Part shown: positions 33,058 through 44,190 of the stretch, in pieces
Numbering within the stretch: the first letter of the stretch is position 1
How the letters are laid out: each line of letters starts with the position of its first letter
Origin: Rhizomys pruinosus
Lineage: Eukaryota > Chordata > Mammalia > Rodentia > Spalacidae
NCBI GenBank assembly: GCA_009823505.1
Contig: VZQC01010577.1
Span: 1,338,088 to 1,402,087, forward strand
DNA length: 64,000 nucleotides
Direction: 5' to 3'
Program-made: the position numbers and the translations under genes
The notes under the pieces: model-generated
Told to the model about the DNA's origin: nothing
What the model saw: only the letters and a program-made list of their open reading frames with translations
Databases searched by the model: none

Positions 33058-34020
33058 ATGGGTCCTGAAAATATTTCCCAAGTCACCGAGTTCATTCTCA
33101 CAGGAGTCTCAGAACGTGGAGAACTACAGATCCCCCTTTTCCTGGTTTTCCTGCTCACCTATGAACTGACCGTGATGGGGAACCTGGGCATCATCATTCT
33201 CACCACTGTGGACTCTCAACTCCAAAGCCCCATGTACTTCTTCCTAAGACATCTGGCTGTCATTAACCTTGGAGACTCCACTGTAATTGCCCCCAAAATG
33301 CTGGTCAACTTCTTAGCAAGTAAGAAAACCACTTTATATTACGAATGTGCCACTCAACTGGGAGGATTCTTGTTTTTCATTGTAGCAGAGGTTGTCATGC
33401 TGGCTGTCATGGCCTATGACCGCTACGTGGCCATCTGCAACCCCCTGATGTACATGGTGGTGGTGTCCCAGCGGGATTGTCTTCTTCTGGTGTCCCTCAC
33501 TTACCTCTACAGCTTTTCTACAGCAACCGTTGTTACAGTATCTGTATTCTCCGTGTCCTATTGCTCTGCCAATGTAATCAATCACTTTTACTGTGACAAT
33601 TTGCCTCTGTTGGCACTATCGTGCTCTAATACTTATATTCCAGAAGTTATAGTCTTTATATCTGCAGGTACAAATATGTTTTTTTCACTGAGTATTGTGC
33701 TAGTATCTTATTTCAACATTGTTTTGTCTATCCTAAGGATACGATCATCAGAAGGAAGGAAAAAGGCCTTTTCCACCTGTGCTTCACATATGACGGCTGT
33801 CACGGTTTTCTTTGGGACACTACTATTTATGTATTTGCAGCCTCGAAGTAACCACTCACTAGATACTGATAAAGTGGCCTCTGTATTTTATACCCTTGTG
33901 ATCCCAATGCTAAATCCCATGATCTACAGCCTGAGGAACAAGGATGTGAAGGCTGCTTTGAAGAGATTTGTGACGAATCTACATTATTCTCTCAAACCAA
34001 TGACATTTAAAACTCTGTAG
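33058..34020 (+). CDS. Olfactory receptor, OR8J-type (copy 2)
   Basis: An intact 320-residue odorant receptor. Hallmarks: N5 glycosylation site (NIS), GN at 41-42, PMYFF at 58-62, [13 protein letters not shown] at 118-130, C97/C169/C179/C189, KAFSTCASH at 236-244 and [15 protein letters not shown] at 283-297. The start MGPENISQVTEFILTGVS is close to my memory of human OR8J proteins (MAPENF...). The ATG has a strong context (A at -3, G at +4). The C-terminus runs five residues past copy 1 (TFKTL after KPM). By eye roughly four of five residues match copy 1; differences cluster in TM4-ECL2 (136-180) and TM5 (193-215), the region that shapes odorant contact. No AATAAA is seen close to the stop; an A-rich run begins 10 bp downstream. 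Confidence 0.96.
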   Translation: MGPENISQVTEFILTGVSERGELQIPLFLVFLLTYELTVMGNLGIIILTTVDSQLQSPMYFFLRHLAVINLGDSTVIAPKMLVNFLASKKTTLYYECATQLGGFLFFIVAEVVMLAVMAYDRYVAICNPLMYMVVVSQRDCLLLVSLTYLYSFSTATVVTVSVFSVSYCSANVINHFYCDNLPLLALSCSNTYIPEVIVFISAGTNMFFSLSIVLVSYFNIVLSILRIRSSEGRKKAFSTCASHMTAVTVFFGTLLFMYLQPRSNHSLDTDKVASVFYTLVIPMLNPMIYSLRNKDVKAALKRFVTNLHYSLKPMTFKTL

Positions 34021-34107
34021 AAAATTAAAAAAAAAATAGAGAGAGTCTGCTGTGAACAAATAGAAAGAATAACTGAATGATTGACTCATAGGTTTAAAAG
34101 CATTTGT

Positions 34108-34258
34108 ATGCCAGGCATGGCGGCAAACGCCTTTAATCCCAGCAGAGGCTGGTGGAAGATGGATGTCTGTGAGATCCAGGCCAGTCTGGTCTACATAGAG
34201 AGTTCCAGTCTAGTTGTGGCTTCAGGGAGAACCTGTCTTAAAAAGACCAAGAAAAAAA
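34108..34258 (+). mobile_element. B1 SINE
   Basis: 'tgccaggcatggcggcaaac' head, 'gtgagatccaggccagtctg', tail aaaaagaccaagaaaaaaag. Confidence 0.92.
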
Positions 34259-34524
34259 GCCTTTGTAGATTGGGCTAGGATTTGAGTTGTATTGAGTTAA
34301 AAAATAAGGCACTGAATTTCCCAGGAATATGCATTTAGATAGTTTTCAGGAAGTCAGAAAAGTAACTTAAGTAAAAAGCCAGGTAAGTTTGAATTCAGCA
34401 ATAATATAATAAACAGAGACATAAAGTTGGTCTTTTATTTATTCTTAAGCTTGTTTTTATATTTCCTGATTATACCTGATTATAGTATATCACTGTAATC
34501 TTGAAAACATATAATTATACATAA

Positions 34525-34742
34525 GATGGGGCTAGAGTAGTTAAGAGCACTGGCTACTGTTACAGAGGACATAGGTTGAATTCCCAGCACCTACATGTGG
34601 CTAACAACCACACATAACTCCATGTAAAGGGGATTCAAAACTTTTTTTTTGCCTCCGTGGGCTTTGCATAATATGGTACTTACATAATTGCAGGAAAAAC
34701 ATTCATATATACAGAATAAAAATAAATAAATAAAAATATATA
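34525..34742 (+). mobile_element. B2 SINE, old
   Basis: 'ggggctagagtagttaagag' (head with a deletion), 'aggttgaattcccagcacct', A-rich tail. Confidence 0.82.
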
Positions 34743-34929
34743 AAATATATAAATGAGTAAAAATCTTTTATTTGCAGTGAACTTCCAAACCTAAATGTCA
34801 ACATGCTTAAGATGAAACTATTTAATATTTTATTGATATTGTTTTAACTATGAATTTATATTCTGATTGGTAATCATATAACTATTGAAATTTTTTAATG
34901 AATACAACATATGATTTTATTTATTTATT

Positions 34930-35183
34930 TATTTTTAATTTTTAAATTAATTTTATTTATTTCTGTATGTATATGAATGTACTATCTGCATGCAAGTTTG
35001 TGCACCTGTGTCGTTCAATGCCACGGCGGTCAGATGAAGGTGTCGGATTCCCCTGGAACTGGAGTTCTCCTGGAATTGGAGTTTCAGACAGTTCTCAGCC
35101 ACCATATGGGTGCTGGGGATCGAACCCGAGTCCTCTGTAAGAGCAGTCAGCACTCTTAACCGCTAGGCCATCTCTCCAGCCCA
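34930..35183 (-). mobile_element. B2 SINE, young, antisense
   Basis: The complement shows the internal duplication (ctggaactggagttctcctg then gaattggagtttc) and the head at 35160-35181. Open frames in it are SINE shadows. Confidence 0.93.
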
Positions 35184-36550
35184 CAATATATAATTTTAAA
35201 TGACTGTTTACTACAGAATATGCTTTTGTATTGGATTTAATCATAAACTTAGTGAATTATATAGGAATCTCCTTTCTCTGTTCAATATTATTCTTTTTAA
35301 CTGAATTAGAAGCTCAATAAATTGATGATCAACTTACCATACATAGGTGCAAAGAGATAAACATTTCTAAAGATATGTGTAGGTACATAATTTAGTGTAC
35401 ACATGTGGATAATTTTTCCCTTTATCTTCCAAGAAGGCCTTGAACCCTGTGAGCATGTCAGTAACAACAAATAAACAGAGCACCCAAATACGGTTTCCAA
35501 TATCACTCTTACAGAAGGAAACATGGTTCCTTTGAAGCTTGATGAAACATTTCTATAAGAATTTTTGAGAATATCATAGTGTAAGAAAGTAAATAATCAC
35601 TGAAAAATATGGAGAAAGAGGAAATTGGAGGGAGTGGATAATGGAAGGAGGGAAGAAGGAAAGAATAGAAAATAAAGATGAAAGAAAAATAGAGGAAACA
35701 AAGATGGAAGGAAGAAGAGGAAGCATCAGAGAGAAGGCACTAGGACAGAGAGACAGTCACAATGATAGAAGGCGGGCACCTGTGGCAACTGACCAAGCTT
35801 TCAGTAGTTAAAGCCAGAATATTTTGAATAGTAGTTTTTTAAATGTATAATTTTAATAGAATTGTTATGCTAAGTATAAAATAAGTTTCCCTGCTATGCT
35901 TAAATAGATAAAAATGCTTGTATACTTTATACTTACTGAGAAACAGACAATTGCCCCATACAAGAGAAACCCTGGAGATTTATACTCTGCTTGCAGCAGT
36001 CTCAGTGATCACTCAGTCCTTTTACGTAAACTGTCCTTAACTATTTCCTTCCAAATAGTGCAATATACAGCGGGTAAGGGTAACTTAACAGTGGAGAAAA
36101 CTGACAAACACTACCAAAGCCATGTACTAGATTAACCTGACCAATGGCAAGCCCATGCCAATGGCATCCCTATAATGGGTGCCTCTGTCAGGAAGTGAAT
36201 GAAATGTTAGTTCACCATTTTTATTTATTTACCATAACCAATAACCTTAATTTAATCATGAGAAAAATACTAAGCAGCACAACTGAGGAAGATTTCAGAA
36301 AATACTGGCCAGTACACTCCCCAGAACTCCCACAGAAGTCTGAGAGCATGTGTCAAAATAGAGGATATTTAGAAAATAGAGTAACCAGCAGCCTATGTTG
36401 GGTGGGGTGTGAATATTTGGAACTAAATGAATATGAAACTAAATATGTCTGAATAAAGAATGTAATCTCTTAACACCAACAAAATATTTTATATTCATCA
36501 TATATACTTTTGAGACACAGTGTACCCCTTTCCACCTCTTTTCCTGTGAT
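35184..36550. other. Intergenic DNA with a purine-rich stretch
   Basis: 35600-35760 is strongly purine-biased (ggaaggaggg, gaaggaagaa). The rest is unassigned. The 73-aa and 102-aa open frames at 35914 and 36144 show no recognisable family and probably occur by chance. Confidence 0.5.
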
Positions 36551-36566
36551 TATATGGACTTTTATT

Positions 36567-36789
36567 ATTTTTTTAATTTTATTATTTTTTATGTGTATGA
36601 ATGTACTGTCTGCATGTCGGTTTGTGCACCTCTGTAGTGCAATGCCATGGAGGTCAGAAGAGGGCATCTGATTCCCCTGGAACTGTAGTTAAAGACAGTT
36701 CTCAGCCACCATGTGGGTACTGAGGATCGAACCTGGGTCCTCTGCCAGAGCAGTCAGCACTCTTAACCGATAGGCCATCTCTCCAGCCC
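36567..36789 (-). mobile_element. B2 SINE, antisense, without the internal duplication
   Basis: Complement body 'tcccctggaactgtagttaa' goes directly to 'agacagttctcagccacc'. A 12-bp direct repeat, tggacttttatt, lies at 36555-36566 and 36790-36801. Confidence 0.93.
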
Positions 36790-36814
36790 TGGACTTTTAT
36801 TTTTAACATAAAAA

Positions 36815-36945
36815 CTGATGTTTTAGTCCCAGCACTTAGGATGTAAAGGCAGGTGGATCACTGTGAGAAAGAAGCCAGCCTGGTTTTTAATAGTAAGTTC
36901 CAGGCAAGTCCGGGCTACTGGTAGATACTGTCTCAGAAAGCCATC
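36815..36945 (+). mobile_element. B1 SINE, 5' truncated
   Basis: 'agtcccagcacttaggatgt', 'agttccaggcaagtccgggc', 'actgtctcagaaag'. Confidence 0.85.
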
Positions 36946-36976
36946 AATCAATCAATCGATCAATCAATCAATCAAA
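36944..36976 (+). repeat. (AATC)n microsatellite
   Basis: About eight units of aatc, one with a G (atcgat). Confidence 0.95.
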
Positions 36977-36981
36977 ACTGA

Positions 36982-37185
36982 TGACTGGGGATGTAGCTCA
37001 GTTGGGAGGGTTCTTGTCTGGCATGCCTTAAGTCCAGGATTAATCCCCAGTACCACGTAAAAAAATGTGTGGTGACAAATGCCTGTTATCTAGACTGGTG
37101 GATGCAGGAATCAGAATGCAAGGTCTTTTTGTCTACACAGCAAGTTCAAGGCCAAACTGGACTATATCAAAATGTGTCCCTTAAA
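36982..37185 (+). mobile_element. B4 SINE (ID + B1)
   Basis: The ID half is 'ctggggatgtagctcagttg' to 'ggattaatccccagtacca'. It is joined to a B1-like half ('agcaagttcaaggccaaact'). Confidence 0.88.
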
Positions 37186-37189
37186 TATA

Positions 37190-37445
37190 TTAAAGATGAG
37201 AGAATAGCTTAGTCATCTGGCTCTCCAAATCCACATAAAAACTAGGCACGTCTGTAGAGGATTCCTGGGGCGGGCTGGTTAGGGATTCCACCCAATAACT
37301 GAGCTGTAGTGTCAGGAGAAACATTGTTTCAAAAATAAGGTAGGGTGTGATTGAGGAAGACACCCAATATCTACCTCTGACATTCACATACCCCTACACA
37401 CATGCCTACAACTATCTATATGTCACATACATAAACACACATTCA
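37190..37445 (+). mobile_element. B3 SINE
   Basis: B3 landmarks are present: 'ggattcctggggcgggctgg', 'tgtttcaaaaataaggtagg', 'gaagacacccaatatctacc', and a CA-like tail of acacatgcc/acatac. Confidence 0.75.
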
Positions 37446-38734
37446 CATAACATGTTAAAAAAGCATAAATGGGGGACTTACATATGATTAGCTTTTTATT
37501 TAAATATATCAGACCTACAACATGGTACCACAAATCTATCCTCAAAATTCAGAGTTCCAAGGTTCAGACCAATCTTGGGACATGCCAAAAAGAATCATAC
37601 CTGCTTGTACATCAAATTTGGAGTATTCAAGTATTGGAATAACTCATGAGACCTCAAATTCTAAATCCTACAAAAGCAAAGTACCAGTTATAAATTTAAA
37701 ACTTTGTAGTTCACATTTCTTTACAGTTTTACTTCTTGCATTTGTATAAATGTGTGTGTATATATTTTCTGTAACCATCATTGTGTGTTCTATTTATAAT
37801 TTTTCAGTGATGTGCCTGATGTTTATTTTTAACAGCAGATTTTGAATTCTGCCTATCACATATTCAATGAATAGCATTATAATTTTCTCTGATTGTGAAA
37901 TCTTCGATATGTGTAACATAATTACTTTATTTAAATGGACCCTATCATGAAGCTCTCACATATTAATCTTCTGTAATAACTCAGAAGGGAATGAGATTAA
38001 CAGCAGTGTCCCCATGGAGACCTCACAGCCTGTGAGATAAGACACCTACTTTATCTCAATCTCTCTAGAGCTTGAAAATTAGAATTCAAACAAGCAAATA
38101 TATTTGACAAACTAAAACTACGTAAGTCAAAGTGTTTGAAAAACTATACAGTAAATTTAGATTCTCCTTTAGAATAGAGAGATAAGGTCTGGGTTTCACA
38201 GGAAGAGTGAGAATAACCTCTATCATTTTGTTCCATGCTTGATTAAGTACCCTGGGTGAAGCATCTTACAACTCTAACAATCAGTGACACAGATATAAGA
38301 ACAGGTGTTTCTTTATGTTTGATTCCTTAGAGTAAGAGTTAAGCCGGCCCCAAGCACTGAATCACCATCCTGTGTTCTATAGATACTATTTATAATCATT
38401 TTTATATGAAAGAAATGGGTACTTTAATACCAAGTCTTACAAGTTTACTAACAAGTTTTGAAAAGTGAAGTAGAAATAAAAGTTAGAAATAAAAATGACA
38501 ACCAGGCTCATACATCTCATTTGAGACCTCGAACTCAAAGCATGCCTGTGCCACACATTTTAAAAATATAATGTCTAAACTATGAAGACATTTTGTTATA
38601 GAAATTTCATAATGAATTAGTCTGTAAATTTTAAAAATCATGTAGAATATTTGAAATGTATGTTATAATCAGCAATGGTTATTCATATTATTTCATTGCT
38701 ACAATAATAAAATTATTCTTCATTGAAAATTTTA
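37446..38734. other. Non-repetitive intergenic DNA
   Basis: No coding support. It contains a degenerate EBF-like core (accctgggt, 38249-38257) next to gattaag (38241-38247); see the candidate element at 39265. Confidence 0.45.
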
Positions 38735-38885
38735 AAAGAGACTGAGAAAAAGATGAAAAACATGTTTGGCAGAACACATGAGCTCTGGTGGGGTGGGGGA
38801 CAAGGGAGGGGGAGTGGGTCTAGACTTGATTGGAAATTTTATATGAAATTCACAAAGCTTCAATAAAAACTGGCCTTGAAAAAAT
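38735..38885 (+). mobile_element. L1 3' UTR end fragment
   Basis: 'gcagaacacatgagctctgg', a G-rich tract (38788-38817) and 'tatgaaattcacaaagcttc' then aataaaaa. Confidence 0.9.
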
Positions 38886-39264
38886 AAATAAATAAAACAA
38901 AAAATAATAAAGTTATTAATAATTGTCACTCCTTGATGGCCAAATTAAACATAAAGTTTCATCTATATATGTAGATTCCTGAAATTTCAAAGAATGATAT
39001 TTAAAAAAATTTTACAGAAATTAGAACACTTTATTATAAACATTCTCAGAATATAAACTGATTTTGTGTGAAGACTCTGAAACATTTAAAACTATATGTT
39101 ATGGTAAACTTATTAGGATGTATTTCACTCTTCAATCTAGAAAATACAATTCAAGTTAGCACTAACAAAGGAAGTATAATTTGCTTTGTAGAGAAAGTAG
39201 TGAGCATAAAAGATATATGCAACTTCAAAGATTCTGCAGTCTGTGATTTCTCCAATTTTAAATA

Positions 39265-39292
39265 AGTGATCTCCCCAGGGAAAGTAATTCCA
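39265..39292 (+). promoter_or_regulatory. Candidate EBF/homeodomain composite site
   Basis: A perfect EBF-type palindrome, tccccaggga (39272-39281, pattern TCCCNNGGGA), is followed 3 bp later by taatt (39285-39289). OR enhancers ('Greek islands') and promoters are known to carry EBF sites near LHX2-type homeodomain sites. It sits in non-repeat DNA between the OR8J and OR8U pairs. One motif is weak evidence by itself. Confidence 0.3.
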
Positions 39293-39355
39293 TCACAGCA
39301 GAGCCACTCTCACAAAGGAAATTATATTATACAAAAATGTAATAATGTTTTTCTG

Positions 39356-39578
39356 ATTTATATATATTTTATTTTATGTGTGTAAGTGTCTTTCCTGCAT
39401 ATATGTGAGTGTACCCATGTCGTACAATGCCTGTGGAGAACAGAAGAGGGCATTCAATATCCTGGAACTGCAGTTATGGATGGATGTTATTCATCTACCA
39501 TGTGGGTGTTGGGATTTGAACCCAGGTCTTCTGTAAGAACAATCAGTGCTCTTAACCACTGAGCCATCTGTCCAGCCC
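39356..39578 (-). mobile_element. B2 SINE, older, antisense
   Basis: 'gtgggtgttgggatttgaac' and 'gagccatctgtccagcccc'. Confidence 0.88.
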
Positions 39579-39744
39579 CAAGAAATGATATTTTTAGCAG
39601 CTTTATCTAAAATGAACCCTGTGTGTAAACACTGGTAATTAATTTAGTTTTACAATGAATGAATCAGACGAAATTTCAGAGCATAATAAAAACTCTACTT
39701 TAGTGACTGAAGCTATGAATCTATGATTAAGAGTGCATGTCATA

Positions 39745-39865
39745 TCCATGTGTGGTGGTGCATGCCTTTAATCCCAGCACTCAGGAGGCAGAGGCAGGCA
39801 GGTCTCTGTGAGTTAGAGGCCATCCTGCTCTGCAGAGTGAGTTCCAGTCCAGCTGAGGCGTAGCA
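39745..39865 (+). mobile_element. B1 SINE, 3' truncated
   Basis: 'catgtgtggtggtgcatgcc' to 'gagttccagtccagctgagg', then abrupt change. Confidence 0.88.
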
Positions 39866-39995
39866 GCCCAAAACATCTGTAATTCCAGTTCACAGGGTCT
39901 AACACACTCTTCTGACTCTGCAGCCACTTCGTACAGGTCATTTATATACAAACATGCAAAATATTCATACACATAAATTAATAAAATAAAACTCA
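39866..39995 (+). mobile_element. B2 SINE 3' part
   Basis: 'catctgtaattccagttcac', 'acacactcttctgactctgc' and a B2-type tail with 'attcatacacataaattaat'. It directly abuts the truncated B1. Confidence 0.7.
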
Positions 39996-40249
39996 ACTTC
40001 AGTGAAATGACCATAGGCAATAGGTTATTTCATTCTGGACTACTTGAGTATTTAATATTTAGTTCAAGATTCTAATGTGGAAATGAATAAAAGCAACTTT
40101 TGTGGAGCTTTTATTATAGTGGAAAGATTGATAAACAACTATGTGAAATGGAATGAAGAAATGAGCTTAGAATTCCAATGTGGCTAGAAGATGGTGGTTC
40201 CTGGGGGAGTTGAAAGGATGATTACTGCACTGTATTGTAATGTCATGCC

Positions 40250-40840
40250 CAAATTAGTTTTACTGCTTATTGGCAGGAAGTGGCAAACCTAACTCCACTT
40301 TGTTCTAGTTGAGTTTTCTTTACCCTGTGTTTTTCTCCAACCATTCCTACTGCAGCCAGCCAGGCAGAACATCTCATGCTTGTAATATCATGGAATACAT
40401 CTTTTCTACAATACTGGGAAACTTACATGGCGCCGGATCCAGGCAGCACGTCCTCCCTCCCAGGTATACCTGAATCTCCATGGAGCCCAATGTTTCTGCA
40501 AGTCTAAGAATTGGTTTAATAATAACATTATTTTTTATTAATAATATTAATAAAAATTCTAAGAATTTTTTATTAATATTATTTCTAATCAAAACTTTTT
40601 CCTAACTGAAAACCTATCATTAACTGATCTGACCCTTTTCTGGTGTAACAATGGTTATCTGATATTGAGTGTGTCTGCTGGCTTTGCCCCTGGCATGACG
40701 TAACTGTGGTTTTAAGCTTTACAAACCTTGCCCTTCTCCTCAAGGTTGAGAGCTTAGCCTCCTTCTTGACTACCAGCTATTAATAAAGGATTCCCAATTT
40801 GACCTTCACTATGTGGCATTCCTCTGTTCCTCTCACTTGG
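40250..40840 (+). mobile_element. Possible LTR-like repeat
   Basis: 40620-40840 has an LTR 3'-end look: 'tattaataaaggattcccaa' (poly(A) signal AATAAA) followed by 'ttcctctgttcctctcac'. I could not find a paired LTR or name the family. Ends are uncertain. Confidence 0.3.
40540..40583. repeat. AT-rich near-perfect palindrome
   Basis: aataatattaataaaaattct (40540-40560) is followed at once by its reverse complement with one or two extra bases (40561-40583). It can form a cruciform or hairpin. Confidence 0.9.
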
Positions 40841-41319
40841 TATTAGAGCTAGAATAACATTCTAGAAAGATTTTGGTTTCCTTAAGTGACCTTGCAATTC
40901 CTATAGGTCTTTATGTCCAGAATGTTGAGATCATGGCAGTGGTCAGCAGTCCTGTTTCTGCATTTGGCAAGGGTATGTGGACGCTCTCTCTTCTCCATTT
41001 ATTCTCTGGAATGTCTTTAGCAGTGTACAGAAAATAGAAACAAATGAAACTAGGTATAGAAAGGGAATCTGTGGTATTCGTAAGCCACAACACACTTCTG
41101 CCTGAGTGAAGAATCAGCGTTAGTTCTTTTTTAAACTTTTTTTTAAATTTTAATTGTAGCTCATAACTGTGCTTTTTATTTTCTACAAAATTTAAAAGGC
41201 AAATGTATAATAACTAAATTACAGAAAATATAGCATCATTTTACTTGTAGGATTTGTGAAATCAAAAACATAAAATGGGGTAGAGACCTATAAATGAGTA
41301 AAATATTTGTACATAATTG
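40841..41319. other. Intergenic DNA, nothing recognised
   Basis: AT-rich, no call. The sequence tcttttttaaactttt at 41125-41140 recurs exactly at 42040-42055. Confidence 0.4.
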
Positions 41320-41649
41320 AAGCTGTGTTGTTGGAGTTCTCAAGAGAAATAGAACCAATAGGAGATGTTAGACAAATAGATAAGTAGGTAGATAGATGGA
41401 TGACAGATAGATTTATTACAAGGATTTGGCTCACATTGTCAGTCAGGCAGTAACATGCTATAACCTGCAATCTATAAGGTGAAGACTCAGGAAGATTGAT
41501 AGCACAGCTTCAGTCTAAGGCCAAAGGTCTGAGAATCAGAGAAGCTACTGGTATAGAGTGAAGACCAAGAGCAGGGAAAGTCCTTGTCCCAGCAAGAGCA
41601 GGCAGACTGGAGGAAGAGGCAAGTTCTTCTTTCCTCCATGTTGTTCACA
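41320..41649 (+). mobile_element. ERVL-type LTR (MLT2-like), first part, forward
   Basis: 'tggagttctcaagagaaata' then 'gaaccaatagga', 'tttattacaaggatttggct' and 'cagtctaaggccaaaggtc' follow the layout of old mammalian MLT2-type LTRs. It is an ancient solo LTR with no open frame. It stops at 41649, the end of an inverted-repeat arm. Confidence 0.65.
41594..41649 (+). repeat. Left arm of a perfect 56-bp inverted repeat
   Basis: The 56 bases are the exact reverse complement of 41988-42043. The spacer is 338 bp. Confidence 0.97.
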
Positions 41650-41834
41650 AAAAGAAAAGAACTGAGAGAGATATGCAGGGCAGTCATGGCAGAATGCATG
41701 ATCTCGGTTGGGGTGGGGGTGGGGAGGAAGGGAAGGGGAGATATGCCTGAACTGAATTGGAAAGTGATGTATGAAATGCACAAAGCATCAATAAAAAAAA
41801 TGTTATTAAATAAAAAAAAAGTGAAAAAAAAAGA
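41650..41834 (+). mobile_element. L1 3' UTR end with A-rich tail, between the inverted arms
   Basis: 'agtcatggcagaatgcatga', a G-rich tract (41707-41744), 'atgtatgaaatgcacaaagc' then atcaataaaaaaaa and A-rich sequence to about 41834. Confidence 0.92.
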
Positions 41835-42043
41835 AAATTTCAAGAATTCAATCAAGGAGTAAAATTTCTAGATGTGTATTTTGGAAGTGTTTCTAAACCA
41901 GATTAGTACTTGAATTGGTCTCTTCAGTGAAGGAGGCTGTCCTCCCCAATCTGAGGACAGTCATCATCCAATCTGCTGGAGACCCAATGTGAACAACATG
42001 GAGGAAAGAAGAACTTGCCTCTTCCTCCAGTCTGCCTGCTCTT
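41835..42043 (-). mobile_element. ERVL-type LTR (MLT2-like), remaining part, inverted
   Basis: Read on the minus strand from 42043 it repeats the last 56 bases of the forward part. It then continues the LTR ('tctccagcagattggatgat', 'tggggaggacagcctccttc'). Confidence 0.7.
41988..42043 (-). repeat. Right arm of the 56-bp inverted repeat
   Basis: Exact reverse complement of 41594-41649. Confidence 0.97.
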
Positions 42044-42339
42044 TTTTAAACTTTTAAATAACATGTATTTCCAATATAGTTTACATTAACAGGGTTATTC
42101 TTACTGAACAACAGAGAATGAAAGCAAGCTGAGAGTCCATCCCCATTAGTGACAAGAAAATCAAACACTTTTGGGTGGAAAATGCAATAAGGTAAAATGT
42201 GAGGCTGTTTGTTTTGTAAGAGCCATGTTTGTACCAATTCTTCCTATTTTTTATTTTTTTAATTAATAGCTGTTCTAATTGACATTTATAGAGCATTTTA
42301 AATGCCTGCAGAATACACGCTTTTTTATGTTTAGGAGTT

Positions 42340-42580
42340 CACAATTTCCCCTTTACTTTTGTATTACTCTAATATATGAATACATATCCTCCATGCATAT
42401 ACCATAATTACAAAGTCTGAAAATAAGTGGTCGGTTAATTCTAGAGCCCATGAAGGAATTCAAGTAATAACAACATAGTCGCCTTCAGATAAAAAGAAAT
42501 ATAACATTATCTTTTCTCAGCTTGCCTTTCAACTAGGGATTTGGTGCTAGCATCCACATATGAGGGATACCATCAGCGTC
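42340..42580 (-). mobile_element. L1 ORF2 end / 3' UTR, antisense
   Basis: 42525-42575 is the complement of the L1 text at 3045-3085 ('cttgcctttcaactagggat', 'gctagcatccacatatgagg'). The older portion extends to about 42340. Confidence 0.7.
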
Positions 42581-43194
42581 AGTTTTTAAGTCAAGAGTCA
42601 ACCCAAACTCTGAGAGCCACTTGTTCCTTCAGATGTTTCATGCAACTGTTCTCCTGAGCCAGGCTTCACTCATTTTTTTTTAAATTCAAACATTACTTCC
42701 ATTATGAATTGGGGAACTCAAAGCTACAGCCCACTCCCATCACATCAGAGGATCCTTCCCTTTAATCCCTAGGTCTAAAATATCTCAAGCACACAATTTG
42801 ACATAATTTCTTGATTCTTCTCACCATTTTCAATAATAATGGCATACTGCTTTGATATATGAATTATTCACACCCACATTCGTTTGCTATCTTGGGTGGA
42901 TGGCAAAGTGGGGTCCTAAGGAATTAATATTAATTAAAAGTTATTAGTCAAAATTTTGTATGCATTGTAAAAGTTTTTCCTATTACAATCAATAAAATAT
43001 TCTCTGCTAAACAACTAATGAGCCAAAGACCTTGGCTTTCACATGCTCCAATTTAGAGAGAAGAAATGTGAGATCTCCCAGTTAAATGATTTCTTTTGTT
43101 TTGTTCTATTTTGTGGTACTGTTACATTGTTGTTATTTGGGATTTTTGTTGTTATTTCTGTTATTTGTGTTTTATTCTAATTGACACCATGACA
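42581..43194. other. Intergenic DNA, nothing recognised
   Basis: No coding or repeat call. Confidence 0.4.
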
Positions 43195-44190
43195 ACTTTT
43201 TTATTTTAATGTATATTTTTATTAAACTTTTGTGCACTTCATAGAAAAATCTTAAAGCATCTTAATCAACTTTAACCCTCTCCCTTATCCACACCACTTA
43301 AAACCCCCACTCAACAGATTTCACACACTCTATCATATATGTTAAGGCCTGTTGTGTCAAGTTTGTGTACCTGTATGTATTTCAGTTTAGGTTCATCCAC
43401 GGGAGTCTAATCAGCCTACCTAGAGACTCTCCCTTAAAGAGGATCAACTCTCTTTAACCCAACAGTAATCAGCTGCAATTACTTCTCCACTATGGTTGTA
43501 ACTTGCTACCCATTTCTCCAGTTCTATGGCAGGTTTTTGTCTGATTTTATTTGCCACGGGTCTTGTACAGGCTGTCATCTTTAACTTCATAGGAACAGGC
43601 CTCTGGAACCTGTAGGACTCTACTTCCATATGGTTATGTACCCCTGCCCCTGGCTCATACAATCTCACTACCCTCTTTTCTGCAATGATCCCTGAACCCT
43701 GGATGGGTGAGGTTTAGAACAGGAATCCTGTCCAAGGACCTGAATCTGCAGACTCTTATTTTCTAAGCATTGACCATGTGGGGCCCTATGTATTCATCAC
43801 CTTCTGTTGCATGACAGAGTTTCTTTGTTAAGAGTTAAGAGATACATTAATATTTTCTCTCTCCCTTGTTTCACCGTGTTCCATGAACCTCAGGTGTAGA
43901 GAGGTTCCATGTAGATGAGTCACTTAGGATTGGGCATTTCACAGAATCTTAATCTCCGTGTGTGATCAGTTGTGGAATTCTGTAATAGTCTCCATTTATT
44001 GCAAAACAAGTTTCTTTAATGAGTGGCAACTGGCATGTTTGTAAATATAAGAATCCCTATTTTGCACATACTAAGAAATTACATTTGTCTAGGGATATGA
44101 CAGCCTTGAAATTTTCTCTAAGATCTATGACATCTCTAGCCATGTGTTGGGTATGTTTACAGTACCACACATGAGTTCCTTCCTTTTGAG
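43195..44190 (-). mobile_element. Old L1 3' UTR, antisense
   Basis: It starts 'tttttattaaacttttgtgc acttc'. It contains in order the blocks that appear split by inversion at 61860-62755, so it serves as the uninverted reference copy within this window. Confidence 0.75.

Noticed and set aside
36144..36452. 102-aa open frame in non-repeat DNA
   Set aside because: No recognisable domain, poor start context, no splice or codon evidence; this length is expected by chance in 64 kb.
36936..36976. Short regular repeats suggesting a CRISPR-like array
   Set aside because: Simple (AATC)n without spacers, in a mammalian genome.
40250..40840. A retroviral provirus
   Set aside because: Only a possible LTR-like end is seen, with no gag, pol or env sequence and no second LTR nearby.
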